Assembly: GCA_902779315.1 (NCBI GenBank)
Contig: CACZBC010000030.1
Coordinates: 1 to 33,106 of the forward strand
Length of the DNA stretch: 33,106 nucleotides
Reading direction: 5' to 3'
DNA from: an uncultured Bacteroidales bacterium
GTDB lineage: Bacteria > Bacteroidota > Bacteroidia > Bacteroidales > Bacteroidaceae
Shown here: positions 14,429 through 23,250 of the stretch, one piece after another
How positions within the stretch are numbered: the first letter of the stretch is position 1
Layout: the number at the start of each line of letters is the position of its first letter
The notes under the pieces: generated by a model
Told to the model about the DNA's origin: nothing
Databases searched by the model: none
What the model saw: only the letters and a program-made list of their open reading frames with translations
Program-made: the position numbers and the translations under genes

Positions 14429-16980
14429 TTTACATAGCAGAAGTCCTGACGATGCGGCAACTTATCGTTCTTCGGGAAGAGACGATAGCAAACCTTGAAG
14501 CTGCCCGCATTGTCTATGGCGTGGGAACAAACAAAGGTATATTTGTTGCCGTCACGACCCTTGAGTTCGAAAGGAGTAACCTGATAGACATGGTCCTCGC
14601 CCTCCTTATCGGTAACAAGCATCACGAGCTCTACGCCGATTGCATCGTCCAAACCTGCCTCGTCCACAACAACCTCGATGTTGTACTTCGTGCCAGCCTC
14701 GATGTTGCCGCTGTTAAGGTCGTCGCTTCTGTTGATGCTGACCACATTGACGGCATCCCAACGCTCGGCAACAGCTTCCTTCCAAAGAGCAATCTCCTTG
14801 GCAAGCTGACAACCGTTCGCCTGCAACTTCTTCGAGCGTTCGCTCAACTTGTTGTAGAATCTCTCGTAGTAATCGTCGAGCTGACGTTTCATCGTATAGT
14901 GGGGAGCAATCTGTGCAATCGAGTTCTTAATAACCTTGATCCAACCCTTCGAGATGCCATTCTTGCCCTTATCGTAATACAAAGGCAGGATCTCGTTCTC
15001 CAAGAGAGAGTAGATGGTTGCAGCATCAAGGCGGTCCTGATACTCCTGATTCTGATAGGTACGCTGCTCTGTAAGAGCCCATCCTGCGCCCTCGCGATAG
15101 CCCTCGAGCCACCATCCGTCCTTAACGCTGAGATTGACCACGCCATTCATCTCGGCCTTCTCGCCGGAAGTACCACTCGCTTCCATCGGACGAGTCGGGG
15201 TGTTCATCCAGATATCGACACCGCTGACGAGACGACGTGCAAGCAGGAAGTCGTAGTCCTCCACAAAGATAATCTTCGCCTGGAATTCAGGACGTTGACT
15301 TATCTCGTAAATCTTCTTGATGAGACCTTGACCTGCTCCGTCTGCAGGGTGAGCCTTTCCGGCAAACAGGAAGATGACAGGGCGCTCGGGGTTGTTCACA
15401 ATCTTGCTGAGACGCTCCAGGTCGGTAAAGAGCAGATGAGCACGCTTATAAGTAGCAAAGCGGCGGCAGAAGCCGATAACCAAAGCATTGTGGTTGAAAC
15501 TCTCGATGAGTTTGACAACTCGCTGCGGATCGCCCTGATTCTTCAGCCAAGTCTCCTTGTATTGTTCGGCGACATACTTGAAGAGCTTCTTCTTCAAAGT
15601 CTGACGGGTTTCCCAAATCTCTTCGTCCGGACAGTTGTAGATGCCGTGCCAAATCTCTTCGTTCGACTGGTCGCTAAGATGCTTCGCGTCGAAATACTTG
15701 GCATAAACCTGTCGCCATTCCGTAGCACACCAAGTCGGGAAGTGAACACCGTTGGTAACATAGCCGACATGGCTCTCCTCGGGATAATAGCCATTCCAGA
15801 TGTTGTTGAACATCTTCTTGCTGACCTCGCCGTGCAACCAGCTCACGCCGTTAACCTCTTGACAAGTGTTGCAAGCGAAGGTACTCATGCAGAACTTCTC
15901 GTTGTGGTCGTCGGGATTCGTACGACCCATGCCGATGAACTCATCCCAACTGATGCCGAGCATCTGAGGATAGCCGCTCATGTACTTTCCAAAGAGGTCT
16001 TCGGTGAAGTAGTCGTGACCTGCAGGAACAGGAGTGTGTACGGTATAAAGGGAAGAAGCACGGACAATCTCGAGAGCCTGGTTGAATGTCAGGCCTTCGC
16101 GAATGTAGTCGCAAAGACGCTGCAGGTTGCAGAGTGCGGCATGACCCTCGTTGCAATGATAAACGTCCTTCTTGATGCCAAGTTTCTTGAGCAGCAGCAT
16201 ACCGCCGATACCGAGCAGAATCTCCTGCTTCAGACGGTTCTCCCAGTCGCCGCCATAAAGGGCGTGAGTGATGGGCTTGTCAAATTCGGAGTTCATCTCG
16301 TTGTCGGTATCCAACAGATACAGCTTCACACGACCTACATTAACACGCCAAACGTAAGCATGCACATGATAGTTCATATAGGGAACATCGATGACCATTG
16401 GAGTGCCATCCTCGTTCATCTGTTGTTCGATAGGCAGCGAACCGAAGTTCTGAGCCTCGTAGTTGGCAATCTGTTGCCCATCCATCGCAAGGCTTTGGGT
16501 AAAGTAACCATAGCGATAGAGGAAGCCGACAGCGCACATATCAACGTTGGAGTCGGATGCTTCCTTCACATAGTCGCCAGCCAACATACCCAAACCGCCG
16601 CTGTAAATCTTCAGGGCAGAATGGATGCCATACTCCATGCAGAAATATGCGACTGACGGACGCTTGCGATCTGGCTCGACATCCATATATTTACGGAACA
16701 ACGTATAGACGTCGTTGATACGCTTCATCAATTTCTTATCCTTAACAATCTCTTCTTTGCGGCTGAAGCTCAGGCGTTCCAAAAGAGCTACGGGATTGTG
16801 CTTCACATTGCGATAGAGTTCAGGATCGAGGTCGCGGAAAAGGTCGCGAGCTTCGTAGTTCCATACCCACCACATGTTGTGAGCGAGTTCTTCCAGTTTG
16901 CTGAGTTCGGCTGGAACACTGCCTTTTACGATGATTGGCTTCCAGCTGGGCTGATTTGCATTACTTGCTTTAATCTTCAT
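14416..16980 (-). CDS. glgP: Alpha-glucan family phosphorylase (GT35)
   Basis: An 854-residue protein of the alpha-glucan phosphorylase type. It starts with [22 protein letters not shown], typical of this subfamily. [34 protein letters not shown] follows near residue 110, and [15 protein letters not shown] near residue 605 is the site whose lysine holds pyridoxal phosphate. The reaction releases glucose 1-phosphate from glycogen or maltodextrin ends in the cytoplasm. It lies 15 bp after the glycogen synthase gene, so synthesis and breakdown of glycogen are in one operon. The start ATG at 16980 is well supported by the conserved N-terminus. Confidence 0.93.
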   Translation of the reverse strand: MKIKASNANQPSWKPIIVKGSVPAELSKLEELAHNMWWVWNYEARDLFRDLDPELYRNVKHNPVALLERLSFSRKEEIVKDKKLMKRINDVYTLFRKYMDVEPDRKRPSVAYFCMEYGIHSALKIYSGGLGMLAGDYVKEASDSNVDMCAVGFLYRYGYFTQSLAMDGQQIANYEAQNFGSLPIEQQMNEDGTPMVIDVPYMNYHVHAYVWRVNVGRVKLYLLDTDNEMNSEFDKPITHALYGGDWENRLKQEILLGIGGMLLLKKLGIKKDVYHCNEGHAALCNLQRLCDYIREGLTFNQALEIVRASSLYTVHTPVPAGHDYFTEDLFGKYMSGYPQMLGISWDEFIGMGRTNPDDHNEKFCMSTFACNTCQEVNGVSWLHGEVSKKMFNNIWNGYYPEESHVGYVTNGVHFPTWCATEWRQVYAKYFDAKHLSDQSNEEIWHGIYNCPDEEIWETRQTLKKKLFKYVAEQYKETWLKNQGDPQRVVKLIESFNHNALVIGFCRRFATYKRAHLLFTDLERLSKIVNNPERPVIFLFAGKAHPADGAGQGLIKKIYEISQRPEFQAKIIFVEDYDFLLARRLVSGVDIWMNTPTRPMEASGTSGEKAEMNGVVNLSVKDGWWLEGYREGAGWALTEQRTYQNQEYQDRLDAATIYSLLENEILPLYYDKGKNGISKGWIKVIKNSIAQIAPHYTMKRQLDDYYERFYNKLSERSKKLQANGCQLAKEIALWKEAVAERWDAVNVVSINRSDDLNSGNIEAGTKYNIEVVVDEAGLDDAIGVELVMLVTDKEGEDHVYQVTPFELKGRDGNKYTFVCSHAIDNAGSFKVCYRLFPKNDKLPHRQDFCYVKWFA

Positions 16981-16995
16981 ACTTATTTATATAGG

Positions 16996-18657
16996 TTATT
17001 TGATTGTTCTTTCTTTTGCTTTTCGCAGAGCGAAGTCGTAAGCTTCGTAGTAATATGTGATAAAGTTCTTCCAAAGTGCTTTCTCGGCGAGTTTGGCTGC
17101 ATTCAAACGCACCTTGTCGACAGTCTTCTTGTCGAAAGCGGAGTATTGGGAAATGGTGGCACTGAGTTGTTCTGCCACATCCTGAGCATTGTAGTCGTTT
17201 CGCGTAATGACTTCCACGCCGTCCTCCAGTTTGCTGTCGTGTCCGACACTTTTGCTGGCCCACACACCAAAGCCGCTAAGAGAGGTGGTGATGCAGGGAA
17301 CATGGAAAGCGATTGCCTCGAGCGGTGTATAGCCCCAAGGTTCATAATAAGAGGGATAGGCTGCGAGGTCATCACCGATGAGGAGGTCGTAGTAAGGCAT
17401 CTGGAAGATGCCGTCGTTGCCGTCAAGATAGCAGGGAACGAAGATGACTTTCACGCGACTTTGCCCGTCGTTCTTCATGCCGTGAGAACGCAAGAAATTG
17501 AGTACAGGGTCGTTCCAAGGTTCATGAAGGTTATGGGTGATGACAGGATCGGGCAACGATTCGGAGTATGTGCCGCCCTGTTTGAGTCGTTCCTGCAGGT
17601 CGATTCGAGGGCTTTCCACCCAAGCCGGAACTTGTATGAGCATCAGAACCGGGCGTTGCAAGTCGTTGTCGTAGAGGCTTCGATAGGCTGCCTCGAGGAA
17701 GACGTCGATGCCTTTGTTGCGATACTCATAGCGGCCGCTTGTTGCGACGATGAGTGTGTCGTCCGTGAACTCGGCTCCCGTCAGGGCATTTGCAACTTGC
17801 AGAATCTTGGCTCTTGCCTCGCGACGACGTTTCGTAAAGGCTGTTCCTGTTGGCACGAAATCTGCTTCGAAACCATTCGGAAGGATGACATCCGGCTGCT
17901 TGTCAAGCAGTTCCGTACATTCGCGACCCGTCACATCGCTGACTGTCGTAAAGCAATCGACATTGTGCGCAGCTTGGCGTTCTATGCTATGCTTGGCTTC
18001 CATATTGAGTTCGGCAGCCATTTGAGTACCATTGTACGCCCAAAGATAGTCGTAGAGAGGTTTGTTGTTGCCTGCAATGCTACGTCCTATACTTGTTGCG
18101 TGAGTAGTGAAAATCGTTGCAATCTCAGGCACATGCTTCTTGATGTAGAGTGCTCCAAGGCAAGTCATCCACTCGTGAGCCTGAAAGACTACCTTCTTCT
18201 TGGCACCAAGATTAAAATGGAAAAAGCTTTCCACAACAAGGGCTGCAGCGATGCTGAACATGCTTGCTTCGTCGTAGTCGCCGTAAGCACGGAGACTGTC
18301 CACGCCGAAGTCCTTCCATACAGAGCCATAGATATCATTCTTGAACTCGAAGTAGGGTTGAAAGTTAACAAGGACAACACAAGGTTTGCCTGGGATGTTC
18401 CAACGACCTGTACGGACATGAAGACCGTTTTCTGCAGCCATCTTCACCCAAGGGCGCCACATCTCCGTATCCTCCAGGAAGAGGGGATTCTCTTTCCCCT
18501 GCCAAACATCAGGACCGATGAACATGAGTCTGTCTGGAAACTTCTCCTGCAGAGTCTTGGCACGAGTGGAGAGCACCGTATAGATGCCGCCCATCTTGTT
18601 GCAAACCTCCCAGCTGCTCTCGAAAATGAAGTCTGGTACCAATCGATTTTCTCTCAT
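16996..18657 (-). CDS. GT3-type glycogen synthase
   Basis: A 553-residue protein from ATG at 18657. The opening PDFIFESSWEVCNKMGGIYTVL matches the N-terminal nucleotide-sugar loop of GT3 (fungal/animal-type) glycogen synthases, not the GT5 GlgA type. Further matches are HEWMTCLGALYIKK, FTTHATSIGRSIAG, LPNGFEADF, SGRYEYRNKGIDVFLEA and EPWGYTPLEAIAF near the C-terminus, the last holding the catalytic glutamate. It adds glucose from a nucleotide sugar to glycogen. It is the first gene of the operon, with a -7 box 30 bp upstream. A TTG extension to 18663 is not needed. GT3 synthases are known in Bacteroidota, so this is not by itself a sign of transfer. Confidence 0.9.
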   Translation of the reverse strand: MRENRLVPDFIFESSWEVCNKMGGIYTVLSTRAKTLQEKFPDRLMFIGPDVWQGKENPLFLEDTEMWRPWVKMAAENGLHVRTGRWNIPGKPCVVLVNFQPYFEFKNDIYGSVWKDFGVDSLRAYGDYDEASMFSIAAALVVESFFHFNLGAKKKVVFQAHEWMTCLGALYIKKHVPEIATIFTTHATSIGRSIAGNNKPLYDYLWAYNGTQMAAELNMEAKHSIERQAAHNVDCFTTVSDVTGRECTELLDKQPDVILPNGFEADFVPTGTAFTKRRREARAKILQVANALTGAEFTDDTLIVATSGRYEYRNKGIDVFLEAAYRSLYDNDLQRPVLMLIQVPAWVESPRIDLQERLKQGGTYSESLPDPVITHNLHEPWNDPVLNFLRSHGMKNDGQSRVKVIFVPCYLDGNDGIFQMPYYDLLIGDDLAAYPSYYEPWGYTPLEAIAFHVPCITTSLSGFGVWASKSVGHDSKLEDGVEVITRNDYNAQDVAEQLSATISQYSAFDKKTVDKVRLNAAKLAEKALWKNFITYYYEAYDFALRKAKERTIK

Positions 18658-18686
18658 TAACAACTAATCTTACCTTATTTCGCGCG

Positions 18687-18694
18687 CAAAGGTA
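18687..18694 (-). promoter_or_regulatory. -7 box of the glycogen operon
   Basis: TACCTTTG on the minus strand, 30 bp before the glycogen synthase ATG. No convincing TTTG is found at the -33 position. Confidence 0.65.
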
Positions 18695-18780
18695 CAACAA
18701 TTTATGTTAAAAAAGAAACGTTTTGTGCATTTTATATATAAATGTATAGGGTTTGCGTTACAACATAATACTTTTTTCAC

Positions 18781-18806
18781 TATCTTTGTAGGAGTTAAGA
18801 ACTCCT
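18781..18806 (+). promoter_or_regulatory. -7 box and 5' hairpin of the cytochrome/Gfo operon
   Basis: TATCTTTG (18781-18788) fits the -7 box; a TTTG at 18752-18755 is rather far away for a -33. Immediately after it, AGGAGTT (18790-18796) pairs perfectly with AACTCCT (18800-18806) around AAG. The hairpin would be at the very 5' end of the mRNA. Confidence 0.6.
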
Positions 18807-18829
18807 AAAGGGTAAATACGAAAGTTCAC

Positions 18830-19243
18830 ATGAGAAGATGGGAAACTACTACAGTGATGTTTGCAATCTTCACTGTAGTTAATGGCGGACAACCCTGGAA
18901 GCTTCAGCTGCATTGTCCGGAAGAGAAAATCGACTTGCATCTCGATCTCTACGAAGAGAGCATCGAAGTGCCTGGAATGGAGACTTTCGGACCGATGAAC
19001 GGCTACATGGATGGCAACATCTACGGCGTATGGTATGTGGTCGCGTTCGACATCAAGGACGACAAACAAGCCAGCATCACCATCGCCAATGACCTGGGAA
19101 GTGAGGATCAGAAGCTGACATTAACGCAGAACTCCGACTCCACCTATCAACTGAAATTCCTCGGTTACAATGCCGTGAAGCGGGCTCAGGGAAAGAAGTT
19201 GGTGAAGATTCCGTCGGAAATGAAAATGATAATTAAGAAATGA
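18830..19243 (+). CDS. Unknown small protein, first gene of the cytochrome operon
   Basis: A 137-residue protein that I do not recognise. The N-terminus (MRRWETTTVMFAIFTVVNG) has a short hydrophobic stretch that could be a weak signal or anchor. The rest is rich in beta strands: WKLQLHCPEEKIDLHLDL, YGVWYVVAFDIKDDKQASITI and STYQLKFLGYNAV, ending in a lysine-rich tail. A single beta-sandwich is likely. Its stop overlaps the next start as ATGA (19240-19243), so it is translated together with the cytochrome-SUMF1 protein. It probably works with it, perhaps in the envelope. The upstream hairpin and promoter support the ATG at 18830; 18857 is a possible internal start. Confidence 0.7.
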   Translation: MRRWETTTVMFAIFTVVNGGQPWKLQLHCPEEKIDLHLDLYEESIEVPGMETFGPMNGYMDGNIYGVWYVVAFDIKDDKQASITIANDLGSEDQKLTLTQNSDSTYQLKFLGYNAVKRAQGKKLVKIPSEMKMIIKK

Positions 19244-20748
19244 CGACTCGCAAGAAATACATTCTCACAGCTTTAGGTGGCGTCCTGTTCGGCATCGTGC
19301 TCGTTCTGGCCGCCTTCTACACAAGCTCTGCCACCTCGACAAACGAGTCGTGCGCAGCTTGTCATGTTCATCCCAGAGCTGAGACAAGTTGGAAGCAAAG
19401 CAAGCACTACATGAACAAAAGCGGTGTGCAGACAGACTGTGCTGAATGCCATCTTCCCCCAAAAGGGACGGCTTCTCATTATTGGGAAAAGGTTAAGTTT
19501 GGCTTGCACGACATTTGGATGTATCTCACTCACGACAAAGAAGACTTCGACTTCGAGTCGAAACGGACAGAAGAATACGCTCCGAACATCGTCTTCAACA
19601 GTTCTTGCAAGAAATGTCATACTAATCTTTTTCCTGAAGACATCACCGACGACGGCGTCGCAGCACATCTCTATTACGAAGAGAACGAGGAGAAGCTGGG
19701 ACTGCAATGTGTCTCGTGCCACCTCGACGCGGGCCATTTCATAGCCGGTTATAAGCATGAAAAAATGACAACGGCTCCCATCGACACGACAGGACCGGTT
19801 TATACAGAACCCGCATCAGTAACGAGTTTCGCAAACTTCATCGAGACCATTCCAGGCACTCGAGCCTCCATCAGCATGATTGCCGTTCCTGGAGGAAAGT
19901 TCATGATGGGCAGCAACAAGGGCGACAAGTTCAGCAGGCCCGATGAATACCCGGCTCACGAAGTCACCATCTCGCCCTTCTTCATGGGAGAAATGGAAGT
20001 GACGTGGAACCAATACTGGGCTTTCTACGTAGAAACAATGTCGGAAGGACGTACCAAGCCTGAGGTCATCTATGCCAACAACAGCCGTCCAGACGTGGAT
20101 GCCGTGTCTGGTCCCACCCCACCCTTCGGAATGCCCGATCAAGGCTGGGGCATGGGGAATCGTCCTGCCATCACTATGACGCACTATGCTGCAGAGACAT
20201 TCTGTCAATGGTTGAGCCTGAAGACTGGCCGACACTATCGCTTGCCGACTGAAGCAGAATGGGAATATGCAGCTAGAGGTGGCACAGAAACGCCCTACTT
20301 CTTCGAAGGCAAACCCTCTTCCTACTCGAGTCAGGGACTCTGGAACAGCATCTTCGGAACAGACACAACAACCATCAATCGCTACGCCATATATGCCCTC
20401 AACAGTAAGAACCGCACTCAGGAGCCATCAAGAGTGGCGGCTAATCCGTTCGGCCTTCGCAACATGCTGGGAAACGTGATGGAGTACTGTCAGGACTGGT
20501 ATGCCGAGGACGCCTACGAAAAGGGAAGCGCGAACACCGTCAACCCGAAAGGACCTGCGACAGGCACAGACTATGTGGTTCGCGGAGGCTGCTACAACGA
20601 CGATGCAAGCGAGTTGCGTTGTGCAGCTCGACGTCACAGCGATTACGAAGCATGGCTCAAGACCGATCCGCAAAACCCGAAAAGCATTTGGTGGTTGAGC
20701 GACATGAAAGGCATCGGCTTCCGTGTCGTATGCGATGCTGAGAATTAG
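19240..20748 (+). CDS. NapC/NirT-like tetraheme cytochrome fused to a SUMF1 domain
   Basis: A 502-residue protein. An N-terminal membrane helix (about 8-27) is followed by four haem sites: CAACH (38-42), CAECH (67-71), CKKCH (123-127) and CVSCH (157-161), as in NapC/NirT quinol-oxidising cytochromes. From about 210 a formylglycine-generating-enzyme-like SUMF1 domain follows: AVPGGKFMMGS, EVTWNQYW, RLPTEAEWEYAARGG, NPFGLRNMLGNVMEYCQDW and GGCYNDDASELRCAARR. The paired catalytic cysteines of true FGE (C-x4-C) are not present, so it is probably structural or binding, as in GldK-type proteins. It would pass electrons from the quinone pool to a periplasmic partner. Tat-exported Gfo/Idh and TIM-barrel proteins follow in the same operon. 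The domain calls are firm; the role is inferred. Confidence 0.88.
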   Translation: MTTRKKYILTALGGVLFGIVLVLAAFYTSSATSTNESCAACHVHPRAETSWKQSKHYMNKSGVQTDCAECHLPPKGTASHYWEKVKFGLHDIWMYLTHDKEDFDFESKRTEEYAPNIVFNSSCKKCHTNLFPEDITDDGVAAHLYYEENEEKLGLQCVSCHLDAGHFIAGYKHEKMTTAPIDTTGPVYTEPASVTSFANFIETIPGTRASISMIAVPGGKFMMGSNKGDKFSRPDEYPAHEVTISPFFMGEMEVTWNQYWAFYVETMSEGRTKPEVIYANNSRPDVDAVSGPTPPFGMPDQGWGMGNRPAITMTHYAAETFCQWLSLKTGRHYRLPTEAEWEYAARGGTETPYFFEGKPSSYSSQGLWNSIFGTDTTTINRYAIYALNSKNRTQEPSRVAANPFGLRNMLGNVMEYCQDWYAEDAYEKGSANTVNPKGPATGTDYVVRGGCYNDDASELRCAARRHSDYEAWLKTDPQNPKSIWWLSDMKGIGFRVVCDAEN

Positions 20749-20786
20749 AAAACTTACAGACCAACATATTAATAAATTAAATCATT

Positions 20787-22130
20787 ATGAAACAAGAAGG
20801 TATGAGCAGACGCCACTTCCTGACTGGCGCTGCTGCTGTCGGAGCCGCTGCTGTTGCTGCTCCAGCATTGCTTGCCAGCTGTTCTGGCAAAGACAAACTC
20901 ACGCCCCTCAAGAAGGAAGGCGAATTCTATGTACCAGAACTTCCCGACAAAGCCATCGAAGGCAAGGAACTGAAGGTAGGTCTCATCGGTTGTGGCGGTC
21001 GCGGAAGCGGTGCCATCATCAACTTGCTTGATGCTGCCGACGGCATCAAGGTTGTGGCTCTTGGCGATGTCTTCGAGGACCGTCTGAATGATGTTCGCAA
21101 TCGCCTTATCAACGAGCGCCAGCAAGAAGTTCCTCAAGAGAACTGCTTCGTTGGTTTCGATGCTTACAAGAAGGTGATTGACTCGGGCGTAGATATGGTT
21201 ATCCTCACCACGCCTCCCGTCTTCCGTCCCGAAATGTTCAAGTACGCCACGGAGAAGGGCGTTCACTCTTTCCTCGAGAAACCCATCGCAGTTGATGCCA
21301 AGGGTTACCGTTCCGTTATGGCAACCGCCAAGCAGGCTCAGGCAAAGGGTTTGAGCGTTGTGGTTGGCACTCAGCGTCACCACGAACGTCGCTATGTTGA
21401 AGCTAACAAACAGATTCAAGCTGGCATGATTGGCGAGATTACTGGCGGCAATGTTTATTGGAATCAGGGAATGTTGTGGTACCGTCAGCGCGAAGCTGGA
21501 TGGACAGATATGGAGTGGAACATCCGCGACTGGGTGAACTGGAAGTGGCTCTCCGGCGACCATATCATCGAGCAACACGTTCACAACATCGACGTATTCC
21601 TTTGGATGAGTGGCTTGAAACCCGTTTCCGCAACAGGTTTCGGTTCTCGTCAGCGTCGCGTCACAGGCGACCAGTACGACTTCTTCAGCACTGACTTCAC
21701 AATGGAGAACGGCATCCACATGCACTCGATGTGCCGCCAGATTGACGGTTGCAGCAGCAAGGTGAGCGAGTTCATCCAAGGCAGCAAAGGCAGCTGGAAC
21801 AGCGAAACGAACGAGATTAAAGACCTCGAGGGCAATGTCATTTGGAAGTACGACGAGGAGAAAGCAAAGCAAGAGTTCCAGCAACACGACCCCTATACAT
21901 TGGAGCACGTTGATTGGGTGAACCACATCCGCAAGGGAACTGCCCACGAAGAAGCAACAGACAACGCCATCTCCTGCATGGCTGGCATCATGGGACGCGA
22001 AGCTGCCTACACAGGTCAAACCGTCACTTGGGACGAGATGACACAGTCTCAGCAGGACTTCCTGCCTGAGAAACTCGAACTTGGTCCGCTCGACTTGGCT
22101 TCGATGACTGTGCCCGTGCCCGGACAATAA
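20787..22130 (+). CDS. Tat-exported lipoprotein Gfo/Idh/MocA oxidoreductase
   Basis: A 447-residue protein. Its leader has the twin-arginine motif SRRHFL (7-12), an alanine-rich core and a lipobox LLAS-C32, so it should be exported folded with its cofactor and lipid-anchored. The Rossmann domain begins at about 62 (KVGLIGCGGRGSGA, with GxGxxG near 68-73) and is followed by VVALGDVF and the family's EKP motif (EKPIAVDAKGYRSV). The C-terminal half is the usual Gfo/Idh alpha/beta domain. The family oxidises or epimerises sugars and their derivatives with bound NAD(P); some Tat-exported relatives are GH109 glycosidases. The start at 20787 could instead be the Met six residues on. It stands 38 bp after the cytochrome gene without its own promoter box. 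Confidence 0.9.
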   Translation: MKQEGMSRRHFLTGAAAVGAAAVAAPALLASCSGKDKLTPLKKEGEFYVPELPDKAIEGKELKVGLIGCGGRGSGAIINLLDAADGIKVVALGDVFEDRLNDVRNRLINERQQEVPQENCFVGFDAYKKVIDSGVDMVILTTPPVFRPEMFKYATEKGVHSFLEKPIAVDAKGYRSVMATAKQAQAKGLSVVVGTQRHHERRYVEANKQIQAGMIGEITGGNVYWNQGMLWYRQREAGWTDMEWNIRDWVNWKWLSGDHIIEQHVHNIDVFLWMSGLKPVSATGFGSRQRRVTGDQYDFFSTDFTMENGIHMHSMCRQIDGCSSKVSEFIQGSKGSWNSETNEIKDLEGNVIWKYDEEKAKQEFQQHDPYTLEHVDWVNHIRKGTAHEEATDNAISCMAGIMGREAAYTGQTVTWDEMTQSQQDFLPEKLELGPLDLASMTVPVPGQ

Positions 22131-22142
22131 ATACCATACACT

Positions 22143-23051
22143 ATGAAACGACGCAATTTCCTTTTAACATCAATGGCTGGTGCAGCAACTGCTGCACTGG
22201 CTCCCTCAACGGTTTTGGCTTCTTGCGCTCCTAAGAAGGACGGGAAGAAAGCCAATGCTACCCCACTCAACCTGTGTTTCCAGGAAGGCATCGCCCTTGG
22301 CGCAAACCTTCAGGAGAAGCTCGACTACTGCGAAAGTCTGGGCGTAACAGGTTTCGAAGTAGGTGGAAGAGGCTTAGCCGGTCGTGTGGACGAGATAAAT
22401 AATGCCCTCAAGGGCCGTAACGTTCGGATGGCTGCAATATGCGCAGGTTTCGACGGTTTCATTCTTGCTGAGGACGGACAGAAAGACGAGTTCGACCGCA
22501 CAATGCGTGAAATCATCGAGGCTGCAGGCAAGATCAACTCTTGTGGCGTCATTATGGTGCCTGCCTTCAACGGGCAGAAGCCTTGCCGCCCCCACACAAT
22601 GGATACGAGAAACTATCTTTGCGAACAACTTCACGAACTTGGCGAGTTTGCAGTTCAATGTGGAACAACCGTCATCTTGGAGCCCCTAAACAGAGGCGAA
22701 TGCTTCTATATGCGCTTGGTTGCCGATGCTGCGGCCATTGCTCGCGATGCTGACAGCAAGGGCGTGAAGTGCATGGGCGACTTCTGGCACATGCAAGAAG
22801 AGACTTCCGACTATGCCGCATTCATGGCTGCAGGAACGGAATACCTGCAACATGTTCATATTGCAAGTCGCGGTCGACGCAAGACTCCAGGCGAAGACGG
22901 CGAGAAGGACAACTATCGCGAAGGTTTCCGTGCTCTGAAGGAACTGGGTTATCCTGGTTTTGTCAGCTTCGAGTGTGGTTGCGAAGGCGATCCGAAGATT
23001 GTTCTCCCTGCAGCTGTAGAACTGCTTCGCAAACAGTGGGAAGAAGCATAA
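22143..23051 (+). CDS. Tat-exported lipoprotein TIM-barrel protein (xylose isomerase-like)
   Basis: A 302-residue protein with a Tat leader KRRNFLL (2-8) and lipobox VLAS-C28. The barrel of the AP-endonuclease-2/hydroxypyruvate-isomerase superfamily follows. Probable metal ligands are Glu180 (VILEPLNR), Asp213 and His216 (MGDFWHM), His239 (HVHIA) and Glu277 (VSFECG). Such proteins isomerise or epimerise sugars or keto acids. It starts 12 bp after the Gfo/Idh gene, and both carry the same kind of export signal. They probably act in sequence on one sugar-like compound outside the cytoplasm. A hairpin without a T-run and repeat array B follow the stop. Confidence 0.9.
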   Translation: MKRRNFLLTSMAGAATAALAPSTVLASCAPKKDGKKANATPLNLCFQEGIALGANLQEKLDYCESLGVTGFEVGGRGLAGRVDEINNALKGRNVRMAAICAGFDGFILAEDGQKDEFDRTMREIIEAAGKINSCGVIMVPAFNGQKPCRPHTMDTRNYLCEQLHELGEFAVQCGTTVILEPLNRGECFYMRLVADAAAIARDADSKGVKCMGDFWHMQEETSDYAAFMAAGTEYLQHVHIASRGRRKTPGEDGEKDNYREGFRALKELGYPGFVSFECGCEGDPKIVLPAAVELLRKQWEEA

Positions 23052-23057
23052 AGGCAA

Positions 23058-23082
23058 GCCTTAGCTGAAAGACGGCTAAGGT
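23058..23082 (+). other. Hairpin without T-run after the TIM-barrel gene
   Basis: CCTTAGC (23059-23065) pairs with GCTAAGG (23075-23081), extended by a G-T wobble, loop of 9. No T-tract follows; array B starts at the next base. Confidence 0.6.
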
Positions 23083-23192
23083 CGTTGCCAAATGACACAC
23101 GTGATGTTGCCCAACGTCACGTGTGTTGTTTGTAAACGACACACGTGACGATTGCAATCATAACGTTATACGTTTCCCATCATCACACTATA
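23083..23192 (-). repeat. Array B: five 22-bp units after the cytochrome/Gfo operon
   Basis: Read on the minus strand, units start at 23192, 23170, 23148, 23126 and 23104. The first unit opens TATAGTGTGA; the second ends GATTGCAATCG. Later units show the same GTGTG/CG-TTT layout but are more diverged. Length and period equal arrays A and C, and it is again antisense to the gene it follows. Confidence 0.75.
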
Positions 23193-23198
23193 GGATAC

Positions 23199-23227
23199 AA
23201 AAAAGCCTCCGAGAGAATCGGAGGCTT
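23199..23227 (-). terminator. Terminator of the secreted-protein operon
   Basis: AAGCCTCCGA (23203-23212) pairs perfectly with TCGGAGGCTT (23218-23227), loop GAGAA. On the minus strand it runs into six T. It lies 23 bp after the stop of the 213-residue gene. Confidence 0.88.
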
Positions 23228-23250
23228 ATTGTTTTGAATTGCTTTGTCAA

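Noticed and set aside
14407-18660. Two long open frames on the plus strand opposite the phosphorylase and glycogen synthase genes
   Set aside because: They mirror well-conserved genes on the other strand and have no promoter, signal or domain of their own.
20240-20700. Active formylglycine-generating enzyme
   Set aside because: The SUMF1 domain lacks the C-x4-C catalytic pair of FGE, and no sulfatase gene is nearby.
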